This document shows positions 20,280 to 29,600 of a stretch of 36,543 bases of DNA, one piece after another; the stretch's first letter is position 1, and every line of letters begins with the position of its first letter. Source of the stretch: Streptococcus tangpeifui (GTDB lineage: Bacteria; Bacillota; Bacilli; Lactobacillales; Streptococcaceae); contig NZ_JAAKDU010000016.1 of the NCBI RefSeq assembly GCF_011038795.1, positions 1 through 36,543 on the forward strand, given 5' to 3'. The notes under the pieces are model-generated. The model did no database searches and had not been told where the DNA came from. It saw nothing but the letters and a program-made list of their open reading frames with translations. The position numbers were made by a program, and so were the translations under genes.

Positions 20280-22685
20280 ATGCTTGTATCATATAAATGG
20301 TTAAAAGAGCTGGTTGACGTGGATGTCACAACAGCCGAGCTCGCTGAAAAAATGTCAACGACAGGGATCGAGGTCGAAGGTGTAGAAACACCGGCTAAGA
20401 GTCTGTCTAAACTCGTTGTGGGAGATGTTTTATCGTGTGAAGATGTTCCAGATACCCATCTTCATCTCTGTCAAGTGGATACTGGCGATGAGGAACCGCG
20501 TCAGATTGTTTGCGGTGCTCCAAATATTGCCGCTGGTCAAAAAGTTATTGTCGCTTTGCCCGGTGCCCGCATAGCCGATAATTACAAGATTAAAAAAGGA
20601 AAAATCCGCGGCATGGAATCGTTGGGAATGATTTGTTCCCTACAAGAATTGGGTCTGTCTGAATCCATTGTTCCCAAAGAATTTTCCGATGGGATTCAAA
20701 TACTACCTAAAGCGGCAGTGCCTGGGGAAAGTGTCTTCCCCTACTTGGATTTAGATGATGAGATTATTGAACTGGCTATCACTCCTAATCGAGCAGACGC
20801 CCTATCTATGCGTGGGGTTGCTTACGAAGTTGCGGCCATCTATGGCAAGTCTGTCCATTTCCCTGAAAGAGATGTGCATGAAGGTGCTCAAAAGGCAGCT
20901 GAGAAGATTGCTGTTGCCATTGAGTCTGATAAAGCCCTGACCTACAAGGCTCGGGTAGTTGAAAATGTAACCGTTGCATCAAGTCCCCAATGGCTGCAGA
21001 ACCTGCTCATGAATGCTGGTATTCGTCCGATTAATAATGTGGTCGATGTGACCAATTATGTCCTTCTCTATTTTGGACAGCCAATGCATGCTTTTGATTA
21101 TGACAAATTTGCTGACAAGACCATTGTTGCCCGCGATGCCCGCCCTGGTGAAAAATTGGTTACCCTTGATGGTGAAGAACGCGAATTGATTGCTGATGAT
21201 TTGGTTATCAGCGTAGCAGATCAGGCGGTAGCGCTAGCTGGTGTTATGGGCGGTCAGTCAACTGAAATTGATTCCGCTAGTCAAACCGTTGTCCTCGAAG
21301 CTGCTGTCTTTGATGGTCAATCCATCCGTAAGACAAGCTCTCGTCTCAACCTGCGCTCCGAAAGTTCTTCCCGCTTTGAAAAAGGTATTAACTATGACAC
21401 AGTCGGTCAAGCTCTCGATTATGCAGCGGCTATGCTGGACGAATTGGCCGGTGGTCAAACCCTAGCTGGTCAAGTGGAAGCAGGTAGCTTGCCGACAGAA
21501 CCCGTCCAAGTTTCAACCAGTTTGGATTATGTCAATGTTCGCTTGGGAACCCAACTGACCATGGCTGACATCCAAGATATCTTTGCCAAACTGGATTTCC
21601 CAGTAGCCGGAAATGAAGAACGCTTCACCGTTACTGTCCCTCGTCGCCGTTGGGATATTGCTATTCAGGCTGATTTGGTTGAAGAAATCGCTCGGATCTA
21701 CGGTTACGATAAATTACCAACTACCCTGCCTGAAGCTGCAGGAACAGCAGGAGAATTAACCAGCACTCAAAAACTTCGGCGCAGGGTGCGGACTATTGCC
21801 GAAGGTGCAGGTCTCTCTGAAATCATTTCCTACGCTTTAACAACACCAGAAAAAGCCGTTCAATTCACACAAAATCCTACCAATGTGACCGAACTCATGT
21901 GGCCGATGTCCATCGAACGTTCAGCTTTACGGCAAAACATTGTAGCTGGTATGTTGGATACCATTGCCTACAATGTTGCCCGTAAGAATAAGGATATAGC
22001 TATCTATGAAATTGGAAAGGTCTTTGAACAGAAGGGCAATCCAAAAGCAGACCTCCCGACCGAGTTGGATACCTTTGCCCTAGCAGTGACGGGTCTGGTG
22101 GCAGAAAAGGATTTCCAGACAGAGGCTCAGCCAGTCGATTTCTTCTATGTCAAGGGAATCTTAGAAACTCTCTTTGCTAAATTGGATTTATCGGTTGAGT
22201 TTGTAGCAGAATCAGGCTTAGCTGCCATGCACCCTGGCCGAACTGCCAGCCTCATCTTAGATGGTCAGCCCCTTGGTTTTGTTGGCCAAATCCACCCAGA
22301 AGTAGCGAAAGACTACGGTATTCCTGAAACCTACGTGGCAGAAATCAATTTGACAGCTGTCCAGAATAAATTACAACCGGCTTCTGCCTTTGTGGAGATT
22401 CCCAAATTCCCAAGTGTTTCCCGTGATATAGCACTTTTGGTCGATCAAGCTGTCAGCCACCAAGCCATCCTCGATGCTATTCAAGGAGCTGGCGTCAAAC
22501 GGCTGATTAAGATCAAACTCTTTGATGTTTATGCTGGCCACAATATTGCGCATGGTAAGAAGTCTATGGCCTACAGCCTGACCTTCCAAAATCCAAGCGA
22601 TAACTTGACTGACGAAGAAGTGGCTAAGTACATGGAAAAAATTACTAAGGCCCTGACTGAAAAAGTTTCAGCAGAAGTGCGTTAA
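20280..22685 (+). CDS. pheT: Phenylalanyl-tRNA synthetase beta subunit
   Basis: The product is 801 residues, the usual streptococcal length. The order is: N-terminal [16 protein letters not shown], an EMAP/tRNA-binding OB domain (~40-150), the B3/B4 editing domain ([25 protein letters not shown]), B5 ([23 protein letters not shown]), the catalytic-like core and a C-terminal anticodon-binding FDX-ACB domain ([18 protein letters not shown] to the end). It supports tRNA recognition and removes mis-charged Tyr. The ATG at 20280 is fixed by homology; its Shine-Dalgarno is separated by a hairpin. Third gene of the T-box operon. Confidence 0.96.
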   Translation: MLVSYKWLKELVDVDVTTAELAEKMSTTGIEVEGVETPAKSLSKLVVGDVLSCEDVPDTHLHLCQVDTGDEEPRQIVCGAPNIAAGQKVIVALPGARIADNYKIKKGKIRGMESLGMICSLQELGLSESIVPKEFSDGIQILPKAAVPGESVFPYLDLDDEIIELAITPNRADALSMRGVAYEVAAIYGKSVHFPERDVHEGAQKAAEKIAVAIESDKALTYKARVVENVTVASSPQWLQNLLMNAGIRPINNVVDVTNYVLLYFGQPMHAFDYDKFADKTIVARDARPGEKLVTLDGEERELIADDLVISVADQAVALAGVMGGQSTEIDSASQTVVLEAAVFDGQSIRKTSSRLNLRSESSSRFEKGINYDTVGQALDYAAAMLDELAGGQTLAGQVEAGSLPTEPVQVSTSLDYVNVRLGTQLTMADIQDIFAKLDFPVAGNEERFTVTVPRRRWDIAIQADLVEEIARIYGYDKLPTTLPEAAGTAGELTSTQKLRRRVRTIAEGAGLSEIISYALTTPEKAVQFTQNPTNVTELMWPMSIERSALRQNIVAGMLDTIAYNVARKNKDIAIYEIGKVFEQKGNPKADLPTELDTFALAVTGLVAEKDFQTEAQPVDFFYVKGILETLFAKLDLSVEFVAESGLAAMHPGRTASLILDGQPLGFVGQIHPEVAKDYGIPETYVAEINLTAVQNKLQPASAFVEIPKFPSVSRDIALLVDQAVSHQAILDAIQGAGVKRLIKIKLFDVYAGHNIAHGKKSMAYSLTFQNPSDNLTDEEVAKYMEKITKALTEKVSAEVR

Positions 22686-22692
22686 GAGAACC

Positions 22693-22740
22693 TAAAAAAA
22701 ATCTAGCTAAGATAGTTTTGTTATCAAGGCTAGATTTTTT
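22693..22740 (+). terminator. Terminator of the phe operon
   Basis: AAAAAAATCTAGC / GCTAGATTTTTT outer stem with an inner GATA/TATC pairing. Confidence 0.85.
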
Positions 22741-22949
22741 CTATTTCCGAATGTTCAAATAGCTAACGAGAAACTTCGGAAGAAGGACCCAAGAAAAACA
22801 TGAAAGTTTTCAGAAAACAGACAAAAATCCAGCAACCCTGGTTTTTATAAAAAGAAATTTTTAAGCTAGGAAAATAACTCAAAGCCCTATTCTACTGGGT
22901 TTTGAGTAACATAAAGTTTTCCGAAAAATAATTTGAATAGCAGAATAGT
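22741..22949. other. Gene-free leader region upstream of the first adhesin
   Basis: No gene. Contains a terminator-like CCAG/CTGG hairpin with flanking A- and T-runs (22822-22847), a strong 11-bp hairpin ACTCAAAGCCC / GGGTTTTGAGT (22877-22907), and two copies of AAAGTTTTC(A/C)GAAAA (22803-22817 and 22913-22927) that look like candidate binding sites for an unknown regulator. Confidence 0.5.
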
Positions 22950-22978
22950 TTGGCTCATTGTAATTTTTTTGTTATAAT
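22950..22978 (+). promoter_or_regulatory. Promoter of the first GbpC-domain adhesin, with WalR/VicR-like box
   Basis: TTGGCT (22950-22955), a 17-bp spacer and TATAAT (22973-22978). TGTAAT-N5-TGTTAT (22959-22975), fitting the WalR/VicR consensus TGTWAH-N5-TGTWAH, lies in the spacer and over the -10. The context is T-rich, so the box could be chance. Confidence 0.65.
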
Positions 22979-23045
22979 ACTAATTAGTATTTAAAGGTTC
23001 TAATCTATTAAATACAGGGAAAGAATTTCTGGGAGGAAAGATTAC

Positions 23046-26000
23046 ATGGAAAAACATTCTCAACGCTATTCCATCCGCAAGTATAGCTTTGGAGCAGCGT
23101 CTGTTTTGCTGGGAACCGCAGCCTTTGCCCTTTCGGCAACGACTGCCCTGGCAGACGAAAATTCGACTGTCCCAGCCGCTGATAACGCTGGTTCTTCTGC
23201 GGAAGTAGCAGCGAATCAAGCTGGTCCGCAAACTAAGGTGATTAATCAGACGACTGTTGGTGATACCACTACAACGACTAAAGAAGTAACATCACCTGAA
23301 TTGGAAACAGCTAAGGAAAATGCACAAAAGGCTAATGTCCCTGCTGAGGAAACTGAGGCGAAGGTCCAACCTTCTGTTGAAGCTGCTGATGCTGATAACA
23401 AGGCGCAAGCAGAGGCAATCAACAAGTCGGTAACTGACTATCAAACTCAACAAGCTGCTTATGAAAAAGCCAAAGCTGAGTATGATAGCAAATCAGCTGA
23501 AAAAGCGGCAGCCGATAAGTTAAATGCCCAAGCTAAAGGTGCCTACGATGCGGCTATGATTCAGTACAATCAAGATAAGGCTGCTTACGATGCTGCCCTT
23601 GCTCAGTACAATATTGACAAAGCAACGTACGCTCAACAAAAGATTCAATACGAAGTGAGTCTGGCAGAAAAAGAAGCGGCTGATAAGGCCAATGCTGCTG
23701 CCAAGCTCAAGTATGACCAAGAAATGCAAGCTTACAATGCTGCTAAGGCCGACTATGATTCAGCGCTTGCTCAATATAATGCGGACAAGAAAAAATATGA
23801 TGCCGCCAAGGCTACTTATGACAGTAAACTAGCTGAAAAAGCAGCAGCTGATAAGGCTAATGCAGCTGCCAAGCTCAAGTATGACCAAGAAAAAGCGGTT
23901 TATGATCAAGCTAAGGCCAAGTATGATCAAGACTTGGCTAAGTACCAGCAAGATAAGGCTAAGTACGATTCCGCCAAGGCTACTTATGACAGTAAACTAG
24001 CTGAAAAAGCAGCAGCTGATAAGGCTAATGCAGCTGCCAAGCTCAAGTATGACCAAGAAAAAGCGGTTTATGATCAAGCTAAGGCCAAGTACGATCAAGA
24101 CTTGGCTAAGTACCAGCAAGATAAGGCTAAGTACGATTCCGCCAAGTCGACCTACGACAGCAAGTTAGCTGAGAAAGCAGCAGCGGAAAAGATCAATGCT
24201 GAAAATGAAGCAAAATACAATCAGGCTAAGGAAGCTTATAATCAAGCCAGGGCCCAATATGAGCATCAATTGGCTGAATACCAAACCAAATATGAACATT
24301 GGAAAAACTCTAAGGATGCTTACGATAAATTCCTAGCTGACCACAATCTGACAGAAACTCAAGCCGCTCAAGAATTGATTTTTGAGCGCGAAAAAGATGC
24401 GGTTCACACCATTGAAGGTATCAATACTTACCTGACACCTGAAGCACAAAAACGCATTGGAACAAGCGCTGTTAATCAATACCGTTCAAATGAAATTAAA
24501 GAAGGCGATGTTGTTACTAATAGTCCTTATGGTAATAAGGACAACGAATGGCTGCAAGTCAAAGAAGGCGATAAGTTCACTGTAACTTACGATGGCCTGT
24601 CTCAATCCAAGATGATTATCGAAGGTGTTCCGCAGGACATTAATAAGGTTATCTATCACTATAGTATTGATGAATTGCCATCATTTAACAAGGCAGGTAT
24701 TGCTAAAGTAAGCAACGACCCAACTGTTACCTTGACTGTCGGTGCTTCAACTGATGATCCTAATAAGGCTGTTAAAGTTACCGTTGATATCGAGTTCTAT
24801 GACAAGAATGGTCAAAAATATGATTTGACCAAGCGTAAAGCTATCGTAGCTCTCAACTCACTTAACCACTGGACTGGTGCAGCCTATGTATCTGGGGAAG
24901 ATATGCCGCGTGCTTTAACAGTTGAAGCTCGGGATACTGAAGGCAATACTGTACGTGGTACTTGGAATCCTTATGCTGATGGCAGCCATCCAGACATTAA
25001 GAATGGTGAAGTCCAAACGAAGTCTGGCTATGCAGACTTCGGCGGTAAGACTGTCATTATTTCGGCTGATAATCCGCTCAAAATTGTCACTCAAAGTTAT
25101 ACTGTTGCTCCAAACAGCCTTGAAACGCTCACAGGTGAAGCCATTACTGAGGAAAGTTCTGTTAAAGCATCCGGTAGTGCTAATGCCCACTCAATCGGAA
25201 GTCAAAACTACTCCTATGAGGATGAAGGTGTTCAAAAAGATGACGTTATCGGTAGTTACTATGTAGATGCTGAAACTGGTCTGATTACCTTCGTACCTAA
25301 GAAAAAATTCCAAAATGTTGAACATCAAGAGTTTGTTAATATTGGGGATAACCAATATATTGCTATTCCAAACTCAAGTGTTACTTATGATCCTAATACC
25401 CATGAAGTAACTTCTCAAGCCGATAATCAATACATTGAGCATGGTGCAGTCTTTAATGGGGAATCAACTCCCACACTTCCAGGCTGGGATAATGAAGACT
25501 CACCTTACCTCTATTACGGTGGTGCTGGTATGCGGATGACAAATGGTCACCTTGTCTTTACGGCTAAAGGTGCCAATGCCGTAGGTGCGCCAACAATCTA
25601 CTGGTTTGCCATCAACTCCACTGTTGGTTATCCTAAGAATCCAGGAGAAGAGCCACCAAAACCTAAGGCGCCGACTCCGCCAACTCCACCAAAGAAGGTT
25701 ATCGTCGAAGTTCCAGGTGAACCACATGAGCCAACCCCACCAACCTCACCGGTAGCTCCAGAACCACCTAAGATGACAATAATTGAAGTCCCAGGTGAAC
25801 CACATGAGCCAACTGCACCAACGCCGCCAGTAGCTCCAGAACCACCTAAGATGATAACAATTGAGGTCCCAGGTGAGCCACATAAGCCAACCCCACCGAC
25901 TGCCCCAGTACCGCCAACAAAACCTAAGACCATAACAGTAGTTGTCCCTAAGAAACCAAACGAGCCAAAAGCTCCGACCCTTCCTAATCCTCCTCGGCCA

Positions 26001-26327
26001 CCTAAGACGATTTCTGTTGAGGTTCCAAATGAGCCAACCCCGCCAACAAAACCTTCAGTGAAATGGCATAAGAACATCATTGTTGAAAGCGTGAAGACTC
26101 CTAAACCAGGAGTTCCAACCCCTCCAACAGTTCCAAACACCCCACCAAAATCTGTACAACCGGTCAAGTCAGAAAATCCAACCCCTGCTCAGCCGCAACC
26201 GGCTGCAGAAAAAACTCTGCCTCAGACTGGTGATAGCAACAGCTATGGTGTGACCGTCTTCGGTGCCGGTATTATTGCCTTCTCCATCATAACGATGCTC
26301 GGTGCGATGAAGCGCAAAGAAAACTAA
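23046..26327 (+). CDS. Wall-anchored GbpC/Dbl-type glucan-binding adhesin (shorter paralogue)
   Basis: The product is 1093 residues. A YSIRK signal peptide (YSIRK at 8-12, probable cleavage after A36) is followed by an Ala/Lys/Tyr-rich coiled-coil A region (~118-432) with 56-residue repeats of the type KATYDSKLAEKAAADKANAA. Next comes a GbpC/antigen I/II V-region-like lectin domain (~438-865, ending TIYWFAINSTVGYPKNPGEE), a proline-rich stalk (~867-1035, EVPGEPHEPTPPT repeats), SVKWHKN, and the sortase signal LPQTG (~1057) with membrane span and positive tail. Antigen I/II C1-C3 domains are absent, which fits GbpC and the S. sobrinus dextran-binding lectins (Dbl) rather than SpaP. Inferred role: binding glucan or other ligands in biofilm. 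GGGAGGAAAG precedes ATG 23046. Confidence 0.88.
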   Translation: MEKHSQRYSIRKYSFGAASVLLGTAAFALSATTALADENSTVPAADNAGSSAEVAANQAGPQTKVINQTTVGDTTTTTKEVTSPELETAKENAQKANVPAEETEAKVQPSVEAADADNKAQAEAINKSVTDYQTQQAAYEKAKAEYDSKSAEKAAADKLNAQAKGAYDAAMIQYNQDKAAYDAALAQYNIDKATYAQQKIQYEVSLAEKEAADKANAAAKLKYDQEMQAYNAAKADYDSALAQYNADKKKYDAAKATYDSKLAEKAAADKANAAAKLKYDQEKAVYDQAKAKYDQDLAKYQQDKAKYDSAKATYDSKLAEKAAADKANAAAKLKYDQEKAVYDQAKAKYDQDLAKYQQDKAKYDSAKSTYDSKLAEKAAAEKINAENEAKYNQAKEAYNQARAQYEHQLAEYQTKYEHWKNSKDAYDKFLADHNLTETQAAQELIFEREKDAVHTIEGINTYLTPEAQKRIGTSAVNQYRSNEIKEGDVVTNSPYGNKDNEWLQVKEGDKFTVTYDGLSQSKMIIEGVPQDINKVIYHYSIDELPSFNKAGIAKVSNDPTVTLTVGASTDDPNKAVKVTVDIEFYDKNGQKYDLTKRKAIVALNSLNHWTGAAYVSGEDMPRALTVEARDTEGNTVRGTWNPYADGSHPDIKNGEVQTKSGYADFGGKTVIISADNPLKIVTQSYTVAPNSLETLTGEAITEESSVKASGSANAHSIGSQNYSYEDEGVQKDDVIGSYYVDAETGLITFVPKKKFQNVEHQEFVNIGDNQYIAIPNSSVTYDPNTHEVTSQADNQYIEHGAVFNGESTPTLPGWDNEDSPYLYYGGAGMRMTNGHLVFTAKGANAVGAPTIYWFAINSTVGYPKNPGEEPPKPKAPTPPTPPKKVIVEVPGEPHEPTPPTSPVAPEPPKMTIIEVPGEPHEPTAPTPPVAPEPPKMITIEVPGEPHKPTPPTAPVPPTKPKTITVVVPKKPNEPKAPTLPNPPRPPKTISVEVPNEPTPPTKPSVKWHKNIIVESVKTPKPGVPTPPTVPNTPPKSVQPVKSENPTPAQPQPAAEKTLPQTGDSNSYGVTVFGAGIIAFSIITMLGAMKRKEN
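23811..24146 (+). repeat. Two near-identical 168-bp tandem repeats in the A region
   Basis: GCTACTTATGACAGTAAACT begins at 23811 and again at 23979 (168-bp step, 56 codons). The two copies are nearly identical at DNA level, suggesting recent duplication and possible length variation between strains. More diverged copies flank them. Confidence 0.85.
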
Positions 26328-26369
26328 ACCATCAGTTCCAACCTAATTTGTCAATTATTTATCTAGATC

Positions 26370-26395
26370 GAACTCAGCCCACCCTTCCTGAGTTC
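26370..26395 (+). repeat. Inverted repeat downstream of the first adhesin
   Basis: GAACTCAG / CTGAGTTC perfect 8-bp arms, 10-base loop, no T-run; followed by the palindrome TATCATGATA (26397-26406). May protect the mRNA 3' end. Confidence 0.5.
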
Positions 26396-26411
26396 ATATC
26401 ATGATAAATTT

Positions 26412-26442
26412 GAGGGAAGATCTTCGGATCTTCTCTTTTTTT
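26412..26442 (+). terminator. Terminator of the first adhesin gene
   Basis: GAGGGAAGATC / GATCTTCTCTT stem closed by a C(TTCG)G tetraloop and followed by a run of T. It separates the two adhesin genes transcriptionally. Confidence 0.9.
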
Positions 26443-26532
26443 TATTGGATAGGCACCAAGCAATAAATCAAACTTCATCACGGATAGCATTTGATAATAT
26501 TTCTGAATATTAAAGTAGAAAAGTTATTTTCT

Positions 26533-26546
26533 TATAAGCGCTTTCA
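26533..26546 (+). promoter_or_regulatory. Candidate CcpA cre site
   Basis: The minus strand reads TGAAAGCGCTTATA, one mismatch from TGWAARCGYTWNCW. It lies about 50 bp upstream of the -35 of the second adhesin. No equivalent site was seen before the first adhesin. Confidence 0.5.
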
Positions 26547-26582
26547 TTTCTTTTCAATACAGTATTTTTTAAGTCAAATTAA

Positions 26583-26611
26583 TTTGTAGTAACAAATTAC
26601 TGTGTTATAAT
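26583..26611 (+). promoter_or_regulatory. Promoter of the second GbpC-domain adhesin
   Basis: TTTGTA (26583-26588), a 17-bp spacer and TATAAT (26606-26611). The predicted leader is about 65 nt. Confidence 0.6.
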
Positions 26612-26684
26612 CTAAATTGCGTGTTTAAATTTTCTAAAACTTTAAGTGCGAGAGAGATGAATAATTTTGGAGGAAAATTTTCAA

Positions 26685-29600
26685 ATGGAAAAAAATGCAC
26701 AACGTTTTTCTATCAGAAAATACAGTTTTGGTGCGGCGTCTGTCTTACTTGGGACAGCTGTCTTTGTCCTTAGTGCCCCTACTGTATTGGCTGATGAAAC
26801 GGCAGGTAATTCTGGAGCTGGTACAAGCCAGCCGACTAGCAGTACGGCCGACATGGGAGTAAGTTCGGCGGCTGCTGATCAGGAAACGACTAGCGTAGTT
26901 TCTGTAGAAAAGGAAGATGATACGACAACGGTGACGAGTCAAGTGACCTCATCTGCCTTAGAGGATGCCAAAACCAAGGCTGAACAAGCGGGTGTTCAGG
27001 TGGAAGAGACTGAGCCCCAAGTTCAACCGTCTGCTGAAGCAGCTGCAGCTGACAATCAAGCGCAGGTTCAAGAAGTGAAGACAGCTACTGAAGCCCAAAA
27101 AGCTGCAGATGCTGACTATGCTCAAAAACAGGCTGAGTATGAAGCAGCTGTAAAAGCAAACGAAGCAGCGATAGCAACAAATACTCAAATCCAAGCAGAT
27201 AACGCCGCCGCGCAATCCGCCTATGAGCAAGCGAAAGCTCAGTATGATAGCGATCTTGCTCAATATGAAATGGCTAAGGCATCGTATGACACTGCTAAAG
27301 CAACTTACGAAGCAGCAGTTGCTGAAAAAGCCAAAGCTGATGCTCGCAATGCTGAGGCTAAAGCAGCTTATGAATCAGCTCTTCAAGTTTACAACGACGA
27401 ACAAACTAAATATGAAGCTGCGAAATCATTTTATGAATCTACCAAAGTAGCACATGATCAGGCTGTAGCAACCAACCAACAAATTCAATCGGATAATGCA
27501 GCCGCTCAAGCCGCCTATGAGCAAGCGCAAACTGCTTACCAAGCGGCTCAAGCCAAGTACGAGCAAGACAAGGCGGCTTACGATAAGGCGGTAGCCGCTA
27601 AGACAGCCGCGGAAGCGCAAAACACGCAAACGCAGGCAGATAACGCTGCAGCGCAAGCCGCTTACGAACAAGCGCAAACTGCTTACCAAACGGCACAAGC
27701 CAAGTATGAGCAAGACAAGGCTGCCTATGATCAGGCGGTAGCGGATAAAGCCGCTGCAGAAGCGCAAAACCAACAAATTCAATCGGATAACACTGCCGCT
27801 CAATCCACCTATGAAAAGGCACAAGCGGCTTATCAGGCAGCTCAAGCTCAATACGAGCAAGACAAGGCGGCTTACGATAAGGCTGTAGCTGACAAAGCAG
27901 CTGCAGAAGCGCAAAACCAACAGATACAATCCGATAACACTGCCGCTCAATCCACCTATAAAAAGGCACAGGCTGATTATCAAACTGCTCAAGCCAAGTA
28001 CGAGCAAGACAAGGCCGCTTATGATAAGGCCGTAGCCGCTAAGGCAGCCGCAGAAGCACAAAATCGCCAAATTCAATCGGATAACACTGCCGCGCAATCC
28101 GCCTATGAAAAGGCACAGGCTGATTATCAAACTGCTCAAGCCAAGTACGAGCAAGACAAGGCCGCTTATGATAAGGCCGTAGCCGATAAAGCAGCTGCAG
28201 AAGCACAAAACCGCCAAATTCAATCGGATAACGCCGCCGCGCAATCCGCCTATGAAAAGGCACAGGCTGATTATCAAACTGCCCAAGCCAAGTACGAGCA
28301 AGACAAGGCCGCTTATGATAAGGCCGTAGCCGCTAAGGCAGCCGCAGAAGCACAAAATCGCCAAATCCAAGCTGATAATACAGCCGCTCAAACCGCTTAC
28401 GAGCAAGCCCAAGCGGCTTATCAGGCAGCTCAAGCTCAATACGAGCAAGACAAGGCGGTTTATGATAAAGCTGTAGCAGACAAGGCAGCTGCAGAAGCAC
28501 AAAATCGCCAAATTCAAGCAGATAACGCAGCTGCGCAAGAAGCCTATGAGCAAGCACAAGCTGACTATCAAGCAGCACAGGCTAAGTACGAGCAAGACAA
28601 GGCCGCTTATGATAAGGCCGTAGCCGATAAAGCAGCCGCAGAAGCGCAAAACCAACAGATTCAAGCAGATAACACTGCTGCTCAATCCGCCTATGAAAAG
28701 GCACAAGCTGACTATCAAGCAGCACAGGCTAAGTATGACCAAGACAAGGCCGCTTATGATAAAGCTGTAGCAGACAAGGCAGATGTTGAAGCCAAGAATG
28801 CACAGATTGAAGCAGACAATACTGCTGCACAAGAAGTGTATGATAAGGCCGTTACTGTCTATGAAGCTGCTAAAGAGCAGTATAAAAAAGATCTTGAAGC
28901 TTATAATCAGGCGCTTCAAGCTAAAGCCGCCGCAGAGGCTCAAAACCAACAAATCACAGCAGAAAATCAAGCCGCAAGAGATGCCTACAATACAGCTAAA
29001 GCGGAATATGATGCTAAAAAGGCCGAGTACGATCAGGCTAAAGCTAAATATGATGCCGATAAGGCCGAGTATGATGCTAAGACAGCTGAGAAGGCCGAAG
29101 CGGATAAGGCTAATGCCGAAGCTGAAGCCAAATACAATGCTGATAAAGCCCAGTTTGAAAAAGACACCATTGATTATAATACTAAGCTTTTAGAGTATGA
29201 AACAGCTCTAAAACAGTATGAAAATGCTAAAGAGGCTTATGATAAGTTCTTAGCTGATACTGGTTTAACTCAAGTTCAAGCAACTCAAGAGCTGACCTTC
29301 TTACGTGAACCTAGTGCCACTCATAAGATTGATGGTATCAGTGCTTATGTGACTCGAGATGCCCAGCAACGTTTGGCTAATGATGGTGGGGTTAAACAGT
29401 ACGACTCTAACAAACTTCAAGCAGGTGACGTTGTTAGTACAACTCCTTATGCCAATAATGAGGCTGAATGGCTGAGCATTAAAGTCGGTGACAAATTCTC
29501 TGTCACCTACGATGGCCTGTCTAAGTCAAAGATGATCGTTGATGGTGTCGAGCGTGACATCAGCCGCGTCATTTATCGCTATGAAATTCTCAACCTTCCA

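Noticed and set aside
23046..26327. Full antigen I/II (SpaP/PAc) assignment for the adhesins
   Set aside because: The C-terminal C1-C3 isopeptide domains are missing; the lectin domain runs straight into proline stalk and LPQTG, which fits GbpC/Dbl better.
27426..28970. Long minus-strand open frame (514 codons) opposite the A-region repeats
   Set aside because: It is generated by the 147-bp repeat composition on the coding strand; the product is low-complexity, Leu/Ile/Cys-rich and repetitive, with no ribosome-binding site or promoter.
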